Assembly: GCA_037442205.1 (NCBI GenBank)
Contig: JBBIQS010000038.1
Span: 1-64,000, forward strand
Origin: JBBIQS01 sp037442205
Lineage (GTDB): Bacteria > Myxococcota > Myxococcia > Myxococcales > UBA5297
Length of the DNA: 64,000 nt
Reading direction: 5' to 3'
The position numbers and the translations under genes were made by a program. The notes beneath the pieces were generated by a model. The model saw only the letters and a program-made list of their open reading frames with translations, was not told the origin of the DNA and ran no database searches. Every line of letters starts with the position of its first letter. Within the stretch, counting starts at the first letter, position 1. Positions 29,809 through 38,649 of this stretch are shown piece after piece.

Positions 29809-31005
29809 ATGCATACCAGCCTTGCCCTTGCCGTGACCCTGGCCACCGCCGCAGCCGCGCCGGCGAGATTGGCGCTGTTGCCGCTGCAGCCGAAGAACGT
29901 CTCGCCGGAGGTGATGCAGCAATTGGACGCCGCCATCCGCATCGAGCTCGGGCGGGTGCGGGGCGTGGAGCTGGTGGAGGCGGCCGAGGTGCAGAAGTAC
30001 GCCGGCGCGGGCTGCCACGAGCGAGGCTGCCTGGAGGCGGTGGCGAGAGCCACGCGGGCCACCGAGGTGCTTTACGGGGACGCGCGCGGGCTGCCGGACA
30101 GCTTCGCGGTGACCTTGAATTTGCTCGACCTGGCGAGCGGCAAACAGAAGTCGGCGGCGGCGAGCGTCAACCGGGACATCGAAGAGATGGTGTGGGCGAC
30201 GCGGGCGCAGGTCTCGCAGCTCAAGGCGCCGCAGCGGTTTGCCGGGCGGCTGGTGCTGGTGGTGCCGGCGGGGGCGGAGGCCAGGGTCAGCGGCAAGGCG
30301 GTGGATTCGACGCCGCTGGTGGTGCAGCCGGGGACCTACGGGGTGCGGATCAAGACCGCGCAGAAGGAGATCGAATCCTGGGTGGAGGTGCGCTTCGAGC
30401 AGACTGCGATGGTTTCGGCGGGGGCTGAGAGGGGGCTGCTGGTGACCTACTCGCCCTGGGCGCCGCCGGAGAAGGTGCAGTTCGCACAGGTGGGGCCGCC
30501 GCGGGAGCTGGCCAATCTTCCTGAGGAATCGCTGGCGCTGGTGCCGCTGATGACCCACAAGCCGGAGGCTCCGCTGTCGATGCCGGTCGAGAGCGCGCCG
30601 ACCAAGGAGCCGGAGAAGAAGGAGGCGGTGCCGGCGATGGCGCTGCCGCCCCCGCCTCCGCCTCCGGTGGCCGCTCCGGCGCAGGCGAAGGTCGGAGGAT
30701 GGCCTCGGTGGCCGGGATATGCGGGGCTGGTGGCGGGAGTGGGGCTGGCGGTGGGTGGGATTCTCGAGGAGCGGCAGGCATCGGCGAAGTTCGGCCAGAT
30801 CGAGGCGATGCGGCAGCCCGACGGGTTCTTGCCGGCCGATCGCACGGTAGAGGCCAAGGCGCTTCGGGACGCGGGCAATGCGGCGCGCTCGATCGGCGGA
30901 GCGCTGTTGGCGACTGGAGGGGTGCTGCTAATCGGCGGTGGGGCCTATCTGCTCCTGGCGCCAGCGCCTGGCGGCGCGACTGCGGCAGTGCAAGGCAACT
31001 TCTAG
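29809..31005 (+). CDS. Secreted membrane-anchored protein, companion of the PEGA protein
   Basis: This 398-residue protein starts 4 nt after the PEGA gene. It has a signal peptide (ending AAAAPA), a compact alpha/beta domain (20-145) starting ARLALLPLQPKNVSPEVMQQLD that resembles periplasmic domains searching for low-copy outer-membrane partners, a PEGA-like strand region (150-220), and a Pro-rich stretch (PPPPPPPV). Two C-terminal hydrophobic segments follow (PGYAGLVAGVGLAVGGIL and IGGALLATGGVLLIGGGAYLL). The layout mirrors the upstream protein, so the two may be distant paralogues forming a complex. The specific role is unknown. Confidence 0.7.
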   Translation: MHTSLALAVTLATAAAAPARLALLPLQPKNVSPEVMQQLDAAIRIELGRVRGVELVEAAEVQKYAGAGCHERGCLEAVARATRATEVLYGDARGLPDSFAVTLNLLDLASGKQKSAAASVNRDIEEMVWATRAQVSQLKAPQRFAGRLVLVVPAGAEARVSGKAVDSTPLVVQPGTYGVRIKTAQKEIESWVEVRFEQTAMVSAGAERGLLVTYSPWAPPEKVQFAQVGPPRELANLPEESLALVPLMTHKPEAPLSMPVESAPTKEPEKKEAVPAMALPPPPPPPVAAPAQAKVGGWPRWPGYAGLVAGVGLAVGGILEERQASAKFGQIEAMRQPDGFLPADRTVEAKALRDAGNAARSIGGALLATGGVLLIGGGAYLLLAPAPGGATAAVQGNF

Positions 31006-31034
31006 GCTTCGAGCAATTCCGGAGGAGGAACAAG

Positions 31035-32918
31035 ATGAATCGCTGGCTTCTGTGCCTGACGTGTCTCTCGATGATGGGCTGTCCCAATCAGCCTTCCGGC
31101 TCCAACTGCACCAGCGACAGCGAGTGCAACGGAGGGAAGTGCCAGGACTCGGTCTGCGTGGCGGCTACCAGCTGCACCGCCGACGCGCAGTGCGGCAAGT
31201 GCCAGGCCTGCCGCGACAACAAGTGCGTGATGCAGGCGGCCACCGAGGATGTGAAGGACGAGTGCGCCGAGGGCGACTGCACCACCGGTTTCTGCAATGG
31301 GACGGGCGGGTGCGGGTTCAAGAGCGCGGCGACTGTCTGCCGCGCCGCTGCCGGGCCGTGCGATGCCGAGGAGAAGTGCACTGGCCTGAGCGCCGAGTGC
31401 CCGGTCGATGGCTACAAGCCTTCGACCGAGGCGTGCCGAAATGCCTCCGCTCCGTGCGAGGACAACGCCAAGTGCAGCGGCAACAGCGCTGCGTGCCCGG
31501 CGAATCCGTTCAAGCCAGCCACCGAGGTGTGCCGGGATGCCACCGATCTTTGCGAGGAAGCCGCCCGGTGCAGCGGCAACGGCGCCACCTGCCCGGCGAC
31601 GAACCCGTTGAAGCCCGGCACCGTGGTCTGCAGACCGGCTGCCGATGCCTGTGACGTTGAGGAGAAGTGCTCCGGCTTGGCCAAAGCGTGCCCGACCGAT
31701 GCCAAGCAGCCGATCAACCATCCCTGCGGAAATCCGGCGTCTTGCAGCGGGCAGACATTCAGCGAGGCACAGAGCTGCGATGGCCTGGGAAGCTGCCGGA
31801 CGGCCGCTACCTCTTCCTGCGAGCCCTATGTTTGTGGCGCGAGTGCCTGCAAGACCTCGTGCGCCACTGATGCCGACTGCACTACTGGGCTGTGCGACCT
31901 CAACAAGCGCGAGTGCGCTCCGTCGGTGAAGACGGTGAACTGCTCGGCGACCAACTCACAGCTTCAAGCAGACATTACCAATTCCTGCGTCAGAGGGAGC
32001 ACCTGTTATCTCCGCATCATTTCCGGCTTCTGTGGTGCCGTCCGCGTTCAAAACAAGGACGTGTACTTGACCTCGGCGCCTGGCTCGAAAATCCAGCCAT
32101 CGACGCTGGGAACGGCAGTCAGTGTGTTCGAGGACAGCGGTGAGTCCACCACAGTCACGCTCAGCGGAGTCACGGTTAGCGGCGCTTCTGGGGATGGGGT
32201 CAACGCCCAAGGACTGGGATCCGGAGCCGGTGCAGGAAACCCGACCGTGAATATTTTCACGGCCTCCATCACCGGGAACTCCGGAGCCGGAGTCTCCGCT
32301 TCCAGCGCCACCGTTTTCATCAACGGTGGCTCCATCACCGGGAACTCCGGAGCCGGAGTCTCCGCTTCCAGCGCCACCGTTTTCATCAACGGTGGCTCCA
32401 TCACCGGGAACTCCGGAGCCGGAGTCAAGCTCATCGAGTCCCCCTTCTCTATTACCAACACGGTCATTGCGGCAAATGGCACGACCATGACTGCAACCGA
32501 CGCTGCCGGAGTAAAGATAGATTTCTCCTCCGCACTCACGCCAACCACTTTCCGCTTCAACACCGTCGCCAACAACGGCAACACCTCGTCGCAATCTGGC
32601 ATTCGCTGCGTGAGCAACCAGTTCGACATCCTGGATTCCATCGTCTGGGGCAACAAAGGCTCCCAGCTCGCCACCTGCTCTGGCCTCCTCACCGGTTCAC
32701 ACGTCCAGGGTTCGCCCCAGAGCCAGAGCTGCGGGTCCAGCGCCGACCCGCTTCTCACCGGCGACTACCACCTCGCCCCAAACTCCCCCTGCATCGACAA
32801 GGTCGCCTGCGACCTCTCCATCACCAAGGACATCGACGGTGACGCTCGCCCGCAGACCAAGGCGGGAACACCGGCGAGCACTCCCTGCGACGTCGGCGCC
32901 GACGAGGTCACGCCGTGA
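31035..32918 (+). CDS. Cys-rich beta-helix surface lipoprotein
   Basis: The ATG at 31035 follows GGAGGAGGAA. The 627-residue protein has a lipoprotein signal (MNRWLLCLTCLSMMGC, lipid Cys16). About 230 residues of Cys-rich repeats follow, including four tandem disintegrin-like units (CRxAxxxCDxEEKCxGxxxxCP). A right-handed beta-helix (about 310-560) of ITGNSGAGV-type coils comes next, and the end (DIDGDARP...DVGADE) is typical of bacterial choice-of-anchor-free beta-helix proteins. It probably sits on the outer surface and binds a polymer or another cell. It contains an exact internal duplication at 32265-32426. Confidence 0.8.
   Translation: MNRWLLCLTCLSMMGCPNQPSGSNCTSDSECNGGKCQDSVCVAATSCTADAQCGKCQACRDNKCVMQAATEDVKDECAEGDCTTGFCNGTGGCGFKSAATVCRAAAGPCDAEEKCTGLSAECPVDGYKPSTEACRNASAPCEDNAKCSGNSAACPANPFKPATEVCRDATDLCEEAARCSGNGATCPATNPLKPGTVVCRPAADACDVEEKCSGLAKACPTDAKQPINHPCGNPASCSGQTFSEAQSCDGLGSCRTAATSSCEPYVCGASACKTSCATDADCTTGLCDLNKRECAPSVKTVNCSATNSQLQADITNSCVRGSTCYLRIISGFCGAVRVQNKDVYLTSAPGSKIQPSTLGTAVSVFEDSGESTTVTLSGVTVSGASGDGVNAQGLGSGAGAGNPTVNIFTASITGNSGAGVSASSATVFINGGSITGNSGAGVSASSATVFINGGSITGNSGAGVKLIESPFSITNTVIAANGTTMTATDAAGVKIDFSSALTPTTFRFNTVANNGNTSSQSGIRCVSNQFDILDSIVWGNKGSQLATCSGLLTGSHVQGSPQSQSCGSSADPLLTGDYHLAPNSPCIDKVACDLSITKDIDGDARPQTKAGTPASTPCDVGADEVTP
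32265..32426 (+). repeat. Exact 66-bp tandem duplication, 2.45 copies
   Basis: A 66-bp unit (32265-32330) is repeated without any base change at 32331-32396, and its first 30 bp recur at 32397-32426. It stays in frame, encoding 22 residues (SITGNSGAGVSASSATVF plus INGG), one coil of the beta-helix. Complete identity, even at third codon positions, points to a very recent slippage event. Confidence 0.95.
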
Positions 32919-32960
32919 TCGCAACCGTCAGTTAATCAGCATCCACGCCCGATTGGCCCA

Positions 32961-32980
32961 CCCGCTGTCCAGACAGCGGG
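32961..32980 (+). terminator. Short hairpin between two lipoprotein genes
   Basis: CCCGCTGT (32961-32968) pairs with ACAGCGGG (32973-32980) across CCAG. TTTT occurs only 10 nt later (32991-32994), so termination would be weak. Further downstream TGCAGT-N9-ACTGCA (33014-33034) forms another inverted repeat just before the ribosome-binding site of the next gene. Confidence 0.35.
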
Positions 32981-33053
32981 AACAGGAAGCTTTTCGCCCG
33001 ACATCGACGCTTCTGCAGTCAATGCATTACTGCACCACCAACGGAGGGAAACC

Positions 33054-36000
33054 ATGCAACGCACAATGCTGTCTCTTTCGACGATACTCTTTGTCGCTGC
33101 CTGCGGTCCGACCGCCCCCAAGACCGACTCTGATGCGGGCAACGAAGGCCCCAAGGCCTGCCAATCCGACACCGACTGCGCACCCCAGGCGATGTGCTCC
33201 TCAAACACCTGCGTCATCCGCCCAGACGCCTGCTACAAGGACACCGACTGCACCAACCAGCAGACCTGCACCAACGGCAGATGCACCCGCCGCCCCGACG
33301 CCTGCGACAAGGACACCGATTGCGGCAAGAAGTATTACTGCCCCTCGGGCCTCTGCATTATTCGCCCGAATGCCTGCGCTGCCGACGGCAGCTGCCCTGC
33401 AAAGTCATTCTGCGTCGACGAACTCTGCGTGCCAGACGACCAGCCGCCGACCCTCACCGTCGATCAGCCGACCGAGGGCCAGGTCATTTCCGCCGGCAAG
33501 TTCACCGTTTCCGGCTCGGCCGACGACGGCACCGGGGCCGGCGGCGTCACTGTGAGCCTGGCCGTCGGAACGCAAGCGGCCCAACCCCTGGCGGTCACCG
33601 CGGGAAAATTCACCACTGAGGTGGATGCGCCCCTTCTCGACGGCGCCTCTCTCGCCCTCAAGCTCCATGCTTCGGACCGTCTTTCCAATTCCGTCGACAA
33701 GACCGTCGCCGTGATTGTCGATCGCGTGCCGCCACAGATCACGCTCTCCCAGCCGCCAAAGACCAGCTACAACGCCAGCGATTCCGGCAGGAGCATCGAC
33801 ATCACCGGTACCGTCACCGATGGCTCCGGCAAGATCAAGTCTGTCGAGCTGAGCACCGATGAGGGCGTTACCTGGATCCCCTCCGGCACAACTGCCACCT
33901 TCAAGTACACCTATGTCATCCCGGGCGCGGCCAACTCGCGCTTCGTGCTGCAGGTCCGAGCTACTGACGACGCTGGCAATCAATCGGCGGCCGTTTCCTC
34001 GCAGCCGATCATCGTCGACAGCCTACCGCCCGTCGTCCACATCACCAGCCCGTCGGCCGGAGCGGTCTTCTCCCTGGCCTCGCCCAACACCGTCTCGGTG
34101 ACTGGAGACGTCGTCGAGACCAACCTGGCGACGCTCAAGTACCACCTCGACTCGGGAACCGATCAGGATGTCGCTGTTGCCAATGGCCAGTATTCCTTCA
34201 CGGTCCAGCTCTCCGATACCGACGACGCGGTCACCCACCTGCTGACTTTCACCGCGGCCGATCTCGCCGGAAACACCGGGAACGCCAACGTCAGCTACAT
34301 CGTCGATCGGGTGCCTCCTCATCTGGCTATTACTGCCCCGGCGACGGATGGATCTTGCGACTCGACCTCCTGCATTGGCCCGGTGGTCAATTCGCTGACA
34401 TCCACTCTTGCCTTCTCGGGCACCTATTCGGACGGTGGAGGACTGAAGTCGACGGGCGGCCTCACTGCCCAGGTCGACTTGAAGACGAGCGTCACCCAGC
34501 TTCCCCCGGTCTTGGCCAACGGCACTTGGAGCGCCAACTGGACCCTCTTTCCAAGCAACCCCGGGGCCGCCTATACGTTCACCGTCCAGGCCACCGATGC
34601 TGCTGGAAACTCCTCGACCGCCAACCGCCAGGTCTGGCTCGACAACGTGGCGCCGACCGCCACCGCGCTCGTCAACAATCAGCGTTTACTGCCGCGCGGC
34701 TCCGCCCTCGTTCAGTTCTCTGAGCCGATGAACCTCAGCACTGTTCGCACCGCCGCCAGGGTCAATGGAGTTTCCTTGGGCACTTCCTCGAGTTTCGGGA
34801 CTCTCGATACCGCCAAGACCAAGTACGGATTTGCGACCGCCAGCGAGCTCACCGCCTACTCCTCGACCCAGTTCTCCATTTCGACCGCAGCCACCGATAC
34901 GGCTGGCAATGCTCTGGCGGCCCCCGTTTCTGAGCGCTTCCTGACCGAGGCCATCCCCGCTTCTCCCTCGGTCGCCGTGGCCACCAGCGGCAGCGATCCT
35001 CGGCTCGCAATCGACAGCGACGGGCTGCCGGCGGTTGCCTACTGGAATGGCACCGCTTTCGCCGTCGCCCTGTGGGACGGCCGCAGCGCCTATCGGACAG
35101 CCACCATCCCCCTCCCGCCGACCGCAACCTACAACGGCGCGTCGGTGGGCTACAGCCTGTCTTCGCCAAAGCCCACGGAGCTGCGGATCTCTGACTCCCA
35201 GAACACCGACCTGACCTTGAGCCACACCGCAATGCTGGTCGGCATCGGCGCAGCGACGCTCAACACCGCCACGCAGCCTTCTCCTCCGCTCTCGCTCGTC
35301 TTCTACGCTCAGAGCAAGGACAACCTCGTAACCTGGACCGGGCTGAGTGGCACTGGGGCGGCCGATGTCGTCGGCGCGGCCACCGGAGGCGCCGACCCGA
35401 TGCTGTTGGACACCTGCACCTCCGTCCTGCACGGCACCCTTCCGCTCGGCTATTACACTCTGGACTGCGCCGCCTCGGCGGTGATCTTCCGCAGCTACAA
35501 CTCGACGAACTTGGTTCGCCAGGATTTCAGCACCTCGACCAAGACCTGGGCGGCAGGAACGTCGATTCTATTGACCCCCAGCGGAACCCTCCGTGGCTCT
35601 CACCAGGGCGGAGCCCTCGCCACCAACCCCATCTACCTGCCGACGGCTACGGCCACGACTGCCACCTACACCGCGATCACGCCCTCAGCCGTGGCCGGGC
35701 TCACTTCGTCGAAGGACGTCACCGGAACCGGGTTCGTGGTGGACAAGGGGAGTGGCTACCTCGCCTGGAATGGCGGCGGCCTCGCGTGCACTGGCATCAG
35801 CGGCACCGGCACGCTCGAGGAGGTCTATCTCGCCTGCGGGTCCCCGCCGTCGGGCGCCGGCAACTGGAAGCAATCCACGGTCTTCACCCATTGCTCGACC
35901 TCTGGGAGCGCAAAACCTTCCTCGGTCGATTTGGCTCGCACAGGCACGACCGTCGGGTTTGCCATCGGTCTCGCGAACTACACCGTTCAATACGGCACAT

Positions 36001-36155
36001 TGACCGATGGCACGTGTTCGACCGCTCCCGCCGTGAGTTGGGCCTCCGCCAGCATCGTCGGAGCCAAGACCCCTGCCATCGCCATTGCCCCGGACGGAAC
36101 CGCGCACGTCGCCTACGTCAACTCCGGCACCAATGCAGTCGCGGTCGGGCCGTAG
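33054..36155 (+). CDS. Large lipoprotein: Cys-rich repeats, Ig-like domains, C-terminal propeller-like region
   Basis: The ATG at 33054 follows GGAGGG (33043-33048). The 1033-residue product has a lipoprotein signal ending FVAAC (Cys17) and four Cys-rich repeats (36-124; pattern C-x5-C-x5-C-x4-C with DxDC). Several cadherin/Ig-like domains follow (about 128-520; repeated DRVPP, GSADDG, ATDAAGN), then an SbsA-type Ig domain (525-630; LVQFSEPMN). The C-terminal region of about 400 residues has blade-like repeats (LAIDSDGLPAVAYWN, AIAPDGTAHVAYVN). It is probably an adhesin-like surface protein. Codon choice is less GC-biased than in neighbouring housekeeping genes. Confidence 0.8.
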   Translation: MQRTMLSLSTILFVAACGPTAPKTDSDAGNEGPKACQSDTDCAPQAMCSSNTCVIRPDACYKDTDCTNQQTCTNGRCTRRPDACDKDTDCGKKYYCPSGLCIIRPNACAADGSCPAKSFCVDELCVPDDQPPTLTVDQPTEGQVISAGKFTVSGSADDGTGAGGVTVSLAVGTQAAQPLAVTAGKFTTEVDAPLLDGASLALKLHASDRLSNSVDKTVAVIVDRVPPQITLSQPPKTSYNASDSGRSIDITGTVTDGSGKIKSVELSTDEGVTWIPSGTTATFKYTYVIPGAANSRFVLQVRATDDAGNQSAAVSSQPIIVDSLPPVVHITSPSAGAVFSLASPNTVSVTGDVVETNLATLKYHLDSGTDQDVAVANGQYSFTVQLSDTDDAVTHLLTFTAADLAGNTGNANVSYIVDRVPPHLAITAPATDGSCDSTSCIGPVVNSLTSTLAFSGTYSDGGGLKSTGGLTAQVDLKTSVTQLPPVLANGTWSANWTLFPSNPGAAYTFTVQATDAAGNSSTANRQVWLDNVAPTATALVNNQRLLPRGSALVQFSEPMNLSTVRTAARVNGVSLGTSSSFGTLDTAKTKYGFATASELTAYSSTQFSISTAATDTAGNALAAPVSERFLTEAIPASPSVAVATSGSDPRLAIDSDGLPAVAYWNGTAFAVALWDGRSAYRTATIPLPPTATYNGASVGYSLSSPKPTELRISDSQNTDLTLSHTAMLVGIGAATLNTATQPSPPLSLVFYAQSKDNLVTWTGLSGTGAADVVGAATGGADPMLLDTCTSVLHGTLPLGYYTLDCAASAVIFRSYNSTNLVRQDFSTSTKTWAAGTSILLTPSGTLRGSHQGGALATNPIYLPTATATTATYTAITPSAVAGLTSSKDVTGTGFVVDKGSGYLAWNGGGLACTGISGTGTLEEVYLACGSPPSGAGNWKQSTVFTHCSTSGSAKPSSVDLARTGTTVGFAIGLANYTVQYGTLTDGTCSTAPAVSWASASIVGAKTPAIAIAPDGTAHVAYVNSGTNAVAVGP

Positions 36156-36244
36156 AGAGTCCGTGGCGGAACGCCCGTCCGCGCCATTTCCTGCGGTGAC
36201 AGAACAATAGGTTCGCCGGCTGCACAAATCGAGGGAATTTCAAA

Positions 36245-36663
36245 ATGACCGCGTCAATTCGGCAGCTTGCTGCCGCAGCTGCATTCATTCTCCAATCTCG
36301 GCTTCAGGCTGTTGCAGTCCGACTCCGCCCGCCGTCCAGGACGGCGACCCGACCGTCGTCGACGACCCCGATTCCGGCGAAATGCCGACAGACGGCGGTG
36401 GCAATTCGGATGGCGGCGGCATCCCGGATTCGGGTCAAGTAAACCCCGACGGCGGCCTGCCCGACTCCGGCGAAACAATCTCGACGCCTGGTGTCGTCGA
36501 TGTCGGAGGCAGTCGGGGCTCCGGCGCGCCGCCCCCGAAGCGGGCACGGACCATGCTGATCGCCGACAGCAGCTCCGCGCTCAGCGCCTGCACCGCCGGG
36601 ACGGCATTCGGAGCGCGGTTCGCCGGCGCCATCGGCACGGTGCTCTACTCGACGTCGCGGTAG
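36245..36663 (+). pseudogene. Frameshifted small lipoprotein gene
   Basis: GAGGGA (36231-36236) precedes an ATG at 36245, whose frame encodes a signal-like start (MTASIRQLAAAAAFIL) and then loses sense. A second frame offset by -1 continues with a lipobox-like ISASGC-C (36295-36315) and an Asp/Gly/Pro linker (VVDDPDSGEMPTDGGGN) running to a stop at 36661-36663. Joining them requires one missing base near 36285-36300. The pieces together look like a typical lipoprotein of this genome. The C-terminal 45 residues (GSGAPPPKRARTML...) have no clear fold. A sequencing error is the alternative explanation. Confidence 0.5.
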
Positions 36664-36780
36664 CTTCGCCTAGCGGGTCGTGGCTCCTCCTTGGCTGTTT
36701 TCCAGCAGCTCGGAGGGGAGCCCGAAGGCCCTCGCCGCAGCAGACCGGCCGGCCGGACGCCCAAAACAGCCCTGATGCAC

Positions 36781-36829
36781 GACCGGCGCGGCCGCTCCTC
36801 CGGGAGCCGCCGCGCCGGTCGCCCTTTTT
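36781..36829 (+). terminator. Strong intrinsic terminator of the lipoprotein locus
   Basis: GACCGGCGCGGC (36781-36792) pairs perfectly with GCCGCGCCGGTC (36809-36820). Inside, GCTCC and GGAGC form a further 5-bp stem with a TCCG loop. TTTTT (36825-36829) follows after 4 nt. On the minus strand a TTTT lies 13 nt beyond the stem, so it may also stop transcripts from the convergent gene at 36840-37232. Confidence 0.85.
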
Positions 36830-36839
36830 CGGGAACCGC

Positions 36840-37232
36840 CTAGTGCTTGAGCCCGCCGCCGGGGTGGGAGGTCTCCTCCTCGAACCCGTGGGTGAGCACG
36901 AAGTGGTAGACCGCGAACGGCTCGCCCTGCGGCCCGCCCATCAGCTCGAACAGGTATTGCCCGCTCTGCGGGTTCTCCGGGTCGGGCGAGGTCTTCACGA
37001 ACAACAGCTCGCGCACGTCCAGCGCCAGCTCGCCGATCAGCTGCTTGCCGGCGATCAGCTGCACCAGCGGGTTGCGGTCGGCGTCCTCCTCCAGGTGCCA
37101 GTGGAAGGCCTCCTGGTCGTAGAGGAAGCAGTCGTAAGTGCCCGCGCGGACGATGCAGTTGGGGTGCATCCGCAGCCAGCGCCAGAACTGGTCGACCGTC
37201 AGCGTGCTGCCGGTCTCGAGGGTCACGGTCAT
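36840..37232 (-). CDS. Conserved-looking hypothetical protein after prs
   Basis: This 130-residue soluble protein has no signal peptide or membrane segment. It contains an N-terminal helix pair (TVDQFWRWLRMHPNCIVRAGTYDC), the segment YDQEAFHWHLEED and several beta-strands (ELLFVKTSPDPEN, QYLFELMGG, FAVYHFVLTHG). Two Cys and several His occur, but no clear metal site. It is transcribed in the same direction as prs with a 48-bp gap, so it is probably the last gene of that operon. I recognise no family. Confidence 0.65.
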   Translation of the reverse strand: MTVTLETGSTLTVDQFWRWLRMHPNCIVRAGTYDCFLYDQEAFHWHLEEDADRNPLVQLIAGKQLIGELALDVRELLFVKTSPDPENPQSGQYLFELMGGPQGEPFAVYHFVLTHGFEEETSHPGGGLKH

Positions 37233-37280
37233 CGGTCCATCACCTGCCGAAGAAGAGTCGCCCGCCCCGGAGCCTGAAGC

Positions 37281-38234
37281 CTAGACGAAGAGCGAGGAGA
37301 GGCTGTCGCCGCGGTGGATGCTCTTGATCGCGTCGGCGAACAGCTGGGCGGTGCTCAAGACCTCGATCTTCCCGCTGCCCGCCGCCTCCTTGGACAGCGG
37401 GATGGTGTCGGTCACCACCAGCTTCTCGATCTCCGAGCTGCTGATCCGCCCGACCGCCGGCCCGCTCAACACCGGGTGGACTGCATAGGCCATCACCGAG
37501 CGGGCGCCGTTCTTCTTGAGCGCCGCTGCCGCCGCGGTCAGCGTCCCGGCGGTGTCCACCATGTCGTCGAGCAGCACCGCCACCTTGTCCCGCACGTCGC
37601 CGATCAGATTCATGATCTCGGCCACGTTGGGCTTGGGCCGCCGCTTGTCCACGATCGCCAGCCCGCACCCCAGCCGCTTGGAGTAGGCCCGCGCCCGCTC
37701 CACTCCGCCGGCGTCCGGCGAGACCATCACCATCTCCTCGGCGCTGGGGAACTTCTGGCGCATGTGCGCCAGGAACACCGGCGAGGCGTAGAGGTGGTCG
37801 AACGGCACGTCGAAGAAGCCCTGGATCTGCCCGGCGTGCATGTCCATCGACACCACCCGGGTCGCCCCGGCGGTCTCGATCAGGTCGGCCACCAGCTTGG
37901 CGGTGATGGGGGTGCGCGGCGCCACCTTGCGGTCCTGCCGCCCGTAGCCGTAGTAGGGGATCACCGCGGTGATCGAGTTGGCGCTGGCCCGCTTGAGCGC
38001 GTCGCACATCACCAGCAGCTCCATGATGTGGTCGTTGGCCGGGCTGCAGGTGGACTGGATGATGTAACAGTCCGAACCGCGCACGTTCTCGCCGATCTCG
38101 ACCTGGATCTCCCCGTCGGAAAACCGGCTGACCGAAGCCTTGGTCAGCGGCTGCCCGAGGTAGGCGCAGATCGCCTCGGCCAGCCTCGGGTTGGCGTTGC
38201 CGGAGACAATCTTCAGGTCGAGCGGTGTGGTCAT
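37281..38234 (-). CDS. prs: Ribose-phosphate pyrophosphokinase
   Basis: This 317-residue class I PRPP synthetase transfers pyrophosphate from ATP to ribose-5-phosphate, supplying PRPP for nucleotide, His and Trp synthesis. Visible are NPRLAEAI near the start, the ATP-binding segment YGYGRQDRK, VVSMDMHAGQIQGFF, VMVSPDAGGVERARAY and the PRPP loop LLDDMVDTAGTL. The length and motifs are normal. It follows spoVG by 100 bp on the same strand, a gene order also known in Gram-positive and other bacteria. Confidence 0.96.
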   Translation of the reverse strand: MTTPLDLKIVSGNANPRLAEAICAYLGQPLTKASVSRFSDGEIQVEIGENVRGSDCYIIQSTCSPANDHIMELLVMCDALKRASANSITAVIPYYGYGRQDRKVAPRTPITAKLVADLIETAGATRVVSMDMHAGQIQGFFDVPFDHLYASPVFLAHMRQKFPSAEEMVMVSPDAGGVERARAYSKRLGCGLAIVDKRRPKPNVAEIMNLIGDVRDKVAVLLDDMVDTAGTLTAAAAALKKNGARSVMAYAVHPVLSGPAVGRISSSEIEKLVVTDTIPLSKEAAGSGKIEVLSTAQLFADAIKSIHRGDSLSSLFV

Positions 38235-38334
38235 CGTGACGCCCTCGCGCAGCGGTGCCCCCGCGGCGCCCCTCCTTTGCGCCGTCGTCTGGGCTTTGTC
38301 AATGTCGGATTTACATCGCCTGCCGCGGCGCCGG

Positions 38335-38649
38335 CTAGCGCTCTTCCTCGCGCGCCAGGTGGTCGGCCGCAGCCAGCGAGCCGCTGGCCGCCACCCGCTG
38401 CAGCTCGCGCTGGTACTCGGCGAGGATGGTCTTCTCCATCTTCTGCCGGGTCTCGATGTTCAGCGGGTGGGCGATGTCCTTGAAGGTGCCGTCCTTGCGC
38501 CGCTTGGCAGGCATGGCGATGAACAGGCCGGTATTGCCGTTGATCACCTTGAGGTCGCGGACCACGAAGCACCCGTCGAGCGTGATGGTGACGTAGGCCT
38601 TGAGCTTCTCCTCCTCGACCGGGAAAACGCGGACCTCGGTGATTTCCAT
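38335..38649 (-). CDS. spoVG: SpoVG-family nucleic-acid-binding regulator
   Basis: This 104-residue protein has the full SpoVG core: MEITEVRVFP, KAYVTITLDGCFVVRDLKVI, TGLFIAMPAKRRKDG and the C-terminal helix. SpoVG was named for a sporulation defect in Bacillus, but it is a widespread DNA/RNA-binding regulator. Residues beyond about 90 are an Ala/Glu/Arg tail. GGGGAGG lies about 7 nt before the ATG. It sits directly upstream of prs. Confidence 0.94.
   Translation of the reverse strand: MEITEVRVFPVEEEKLKAYVTITLDGCFVVRDLKVINGNTGLFIAMPAKRRKDGTFKDIAHPLNIETRQKMEKTILAEYQRELQRVAASGSLAAADHLAREEER

Noticed and set aside
36210..36223. GG-N10-GC match before the frameshifted lipoprotein
   Set aside because: The implied transcript start (about 36235) would fall inside the ribosome-binding site, and the match to TGGCAC is poor.
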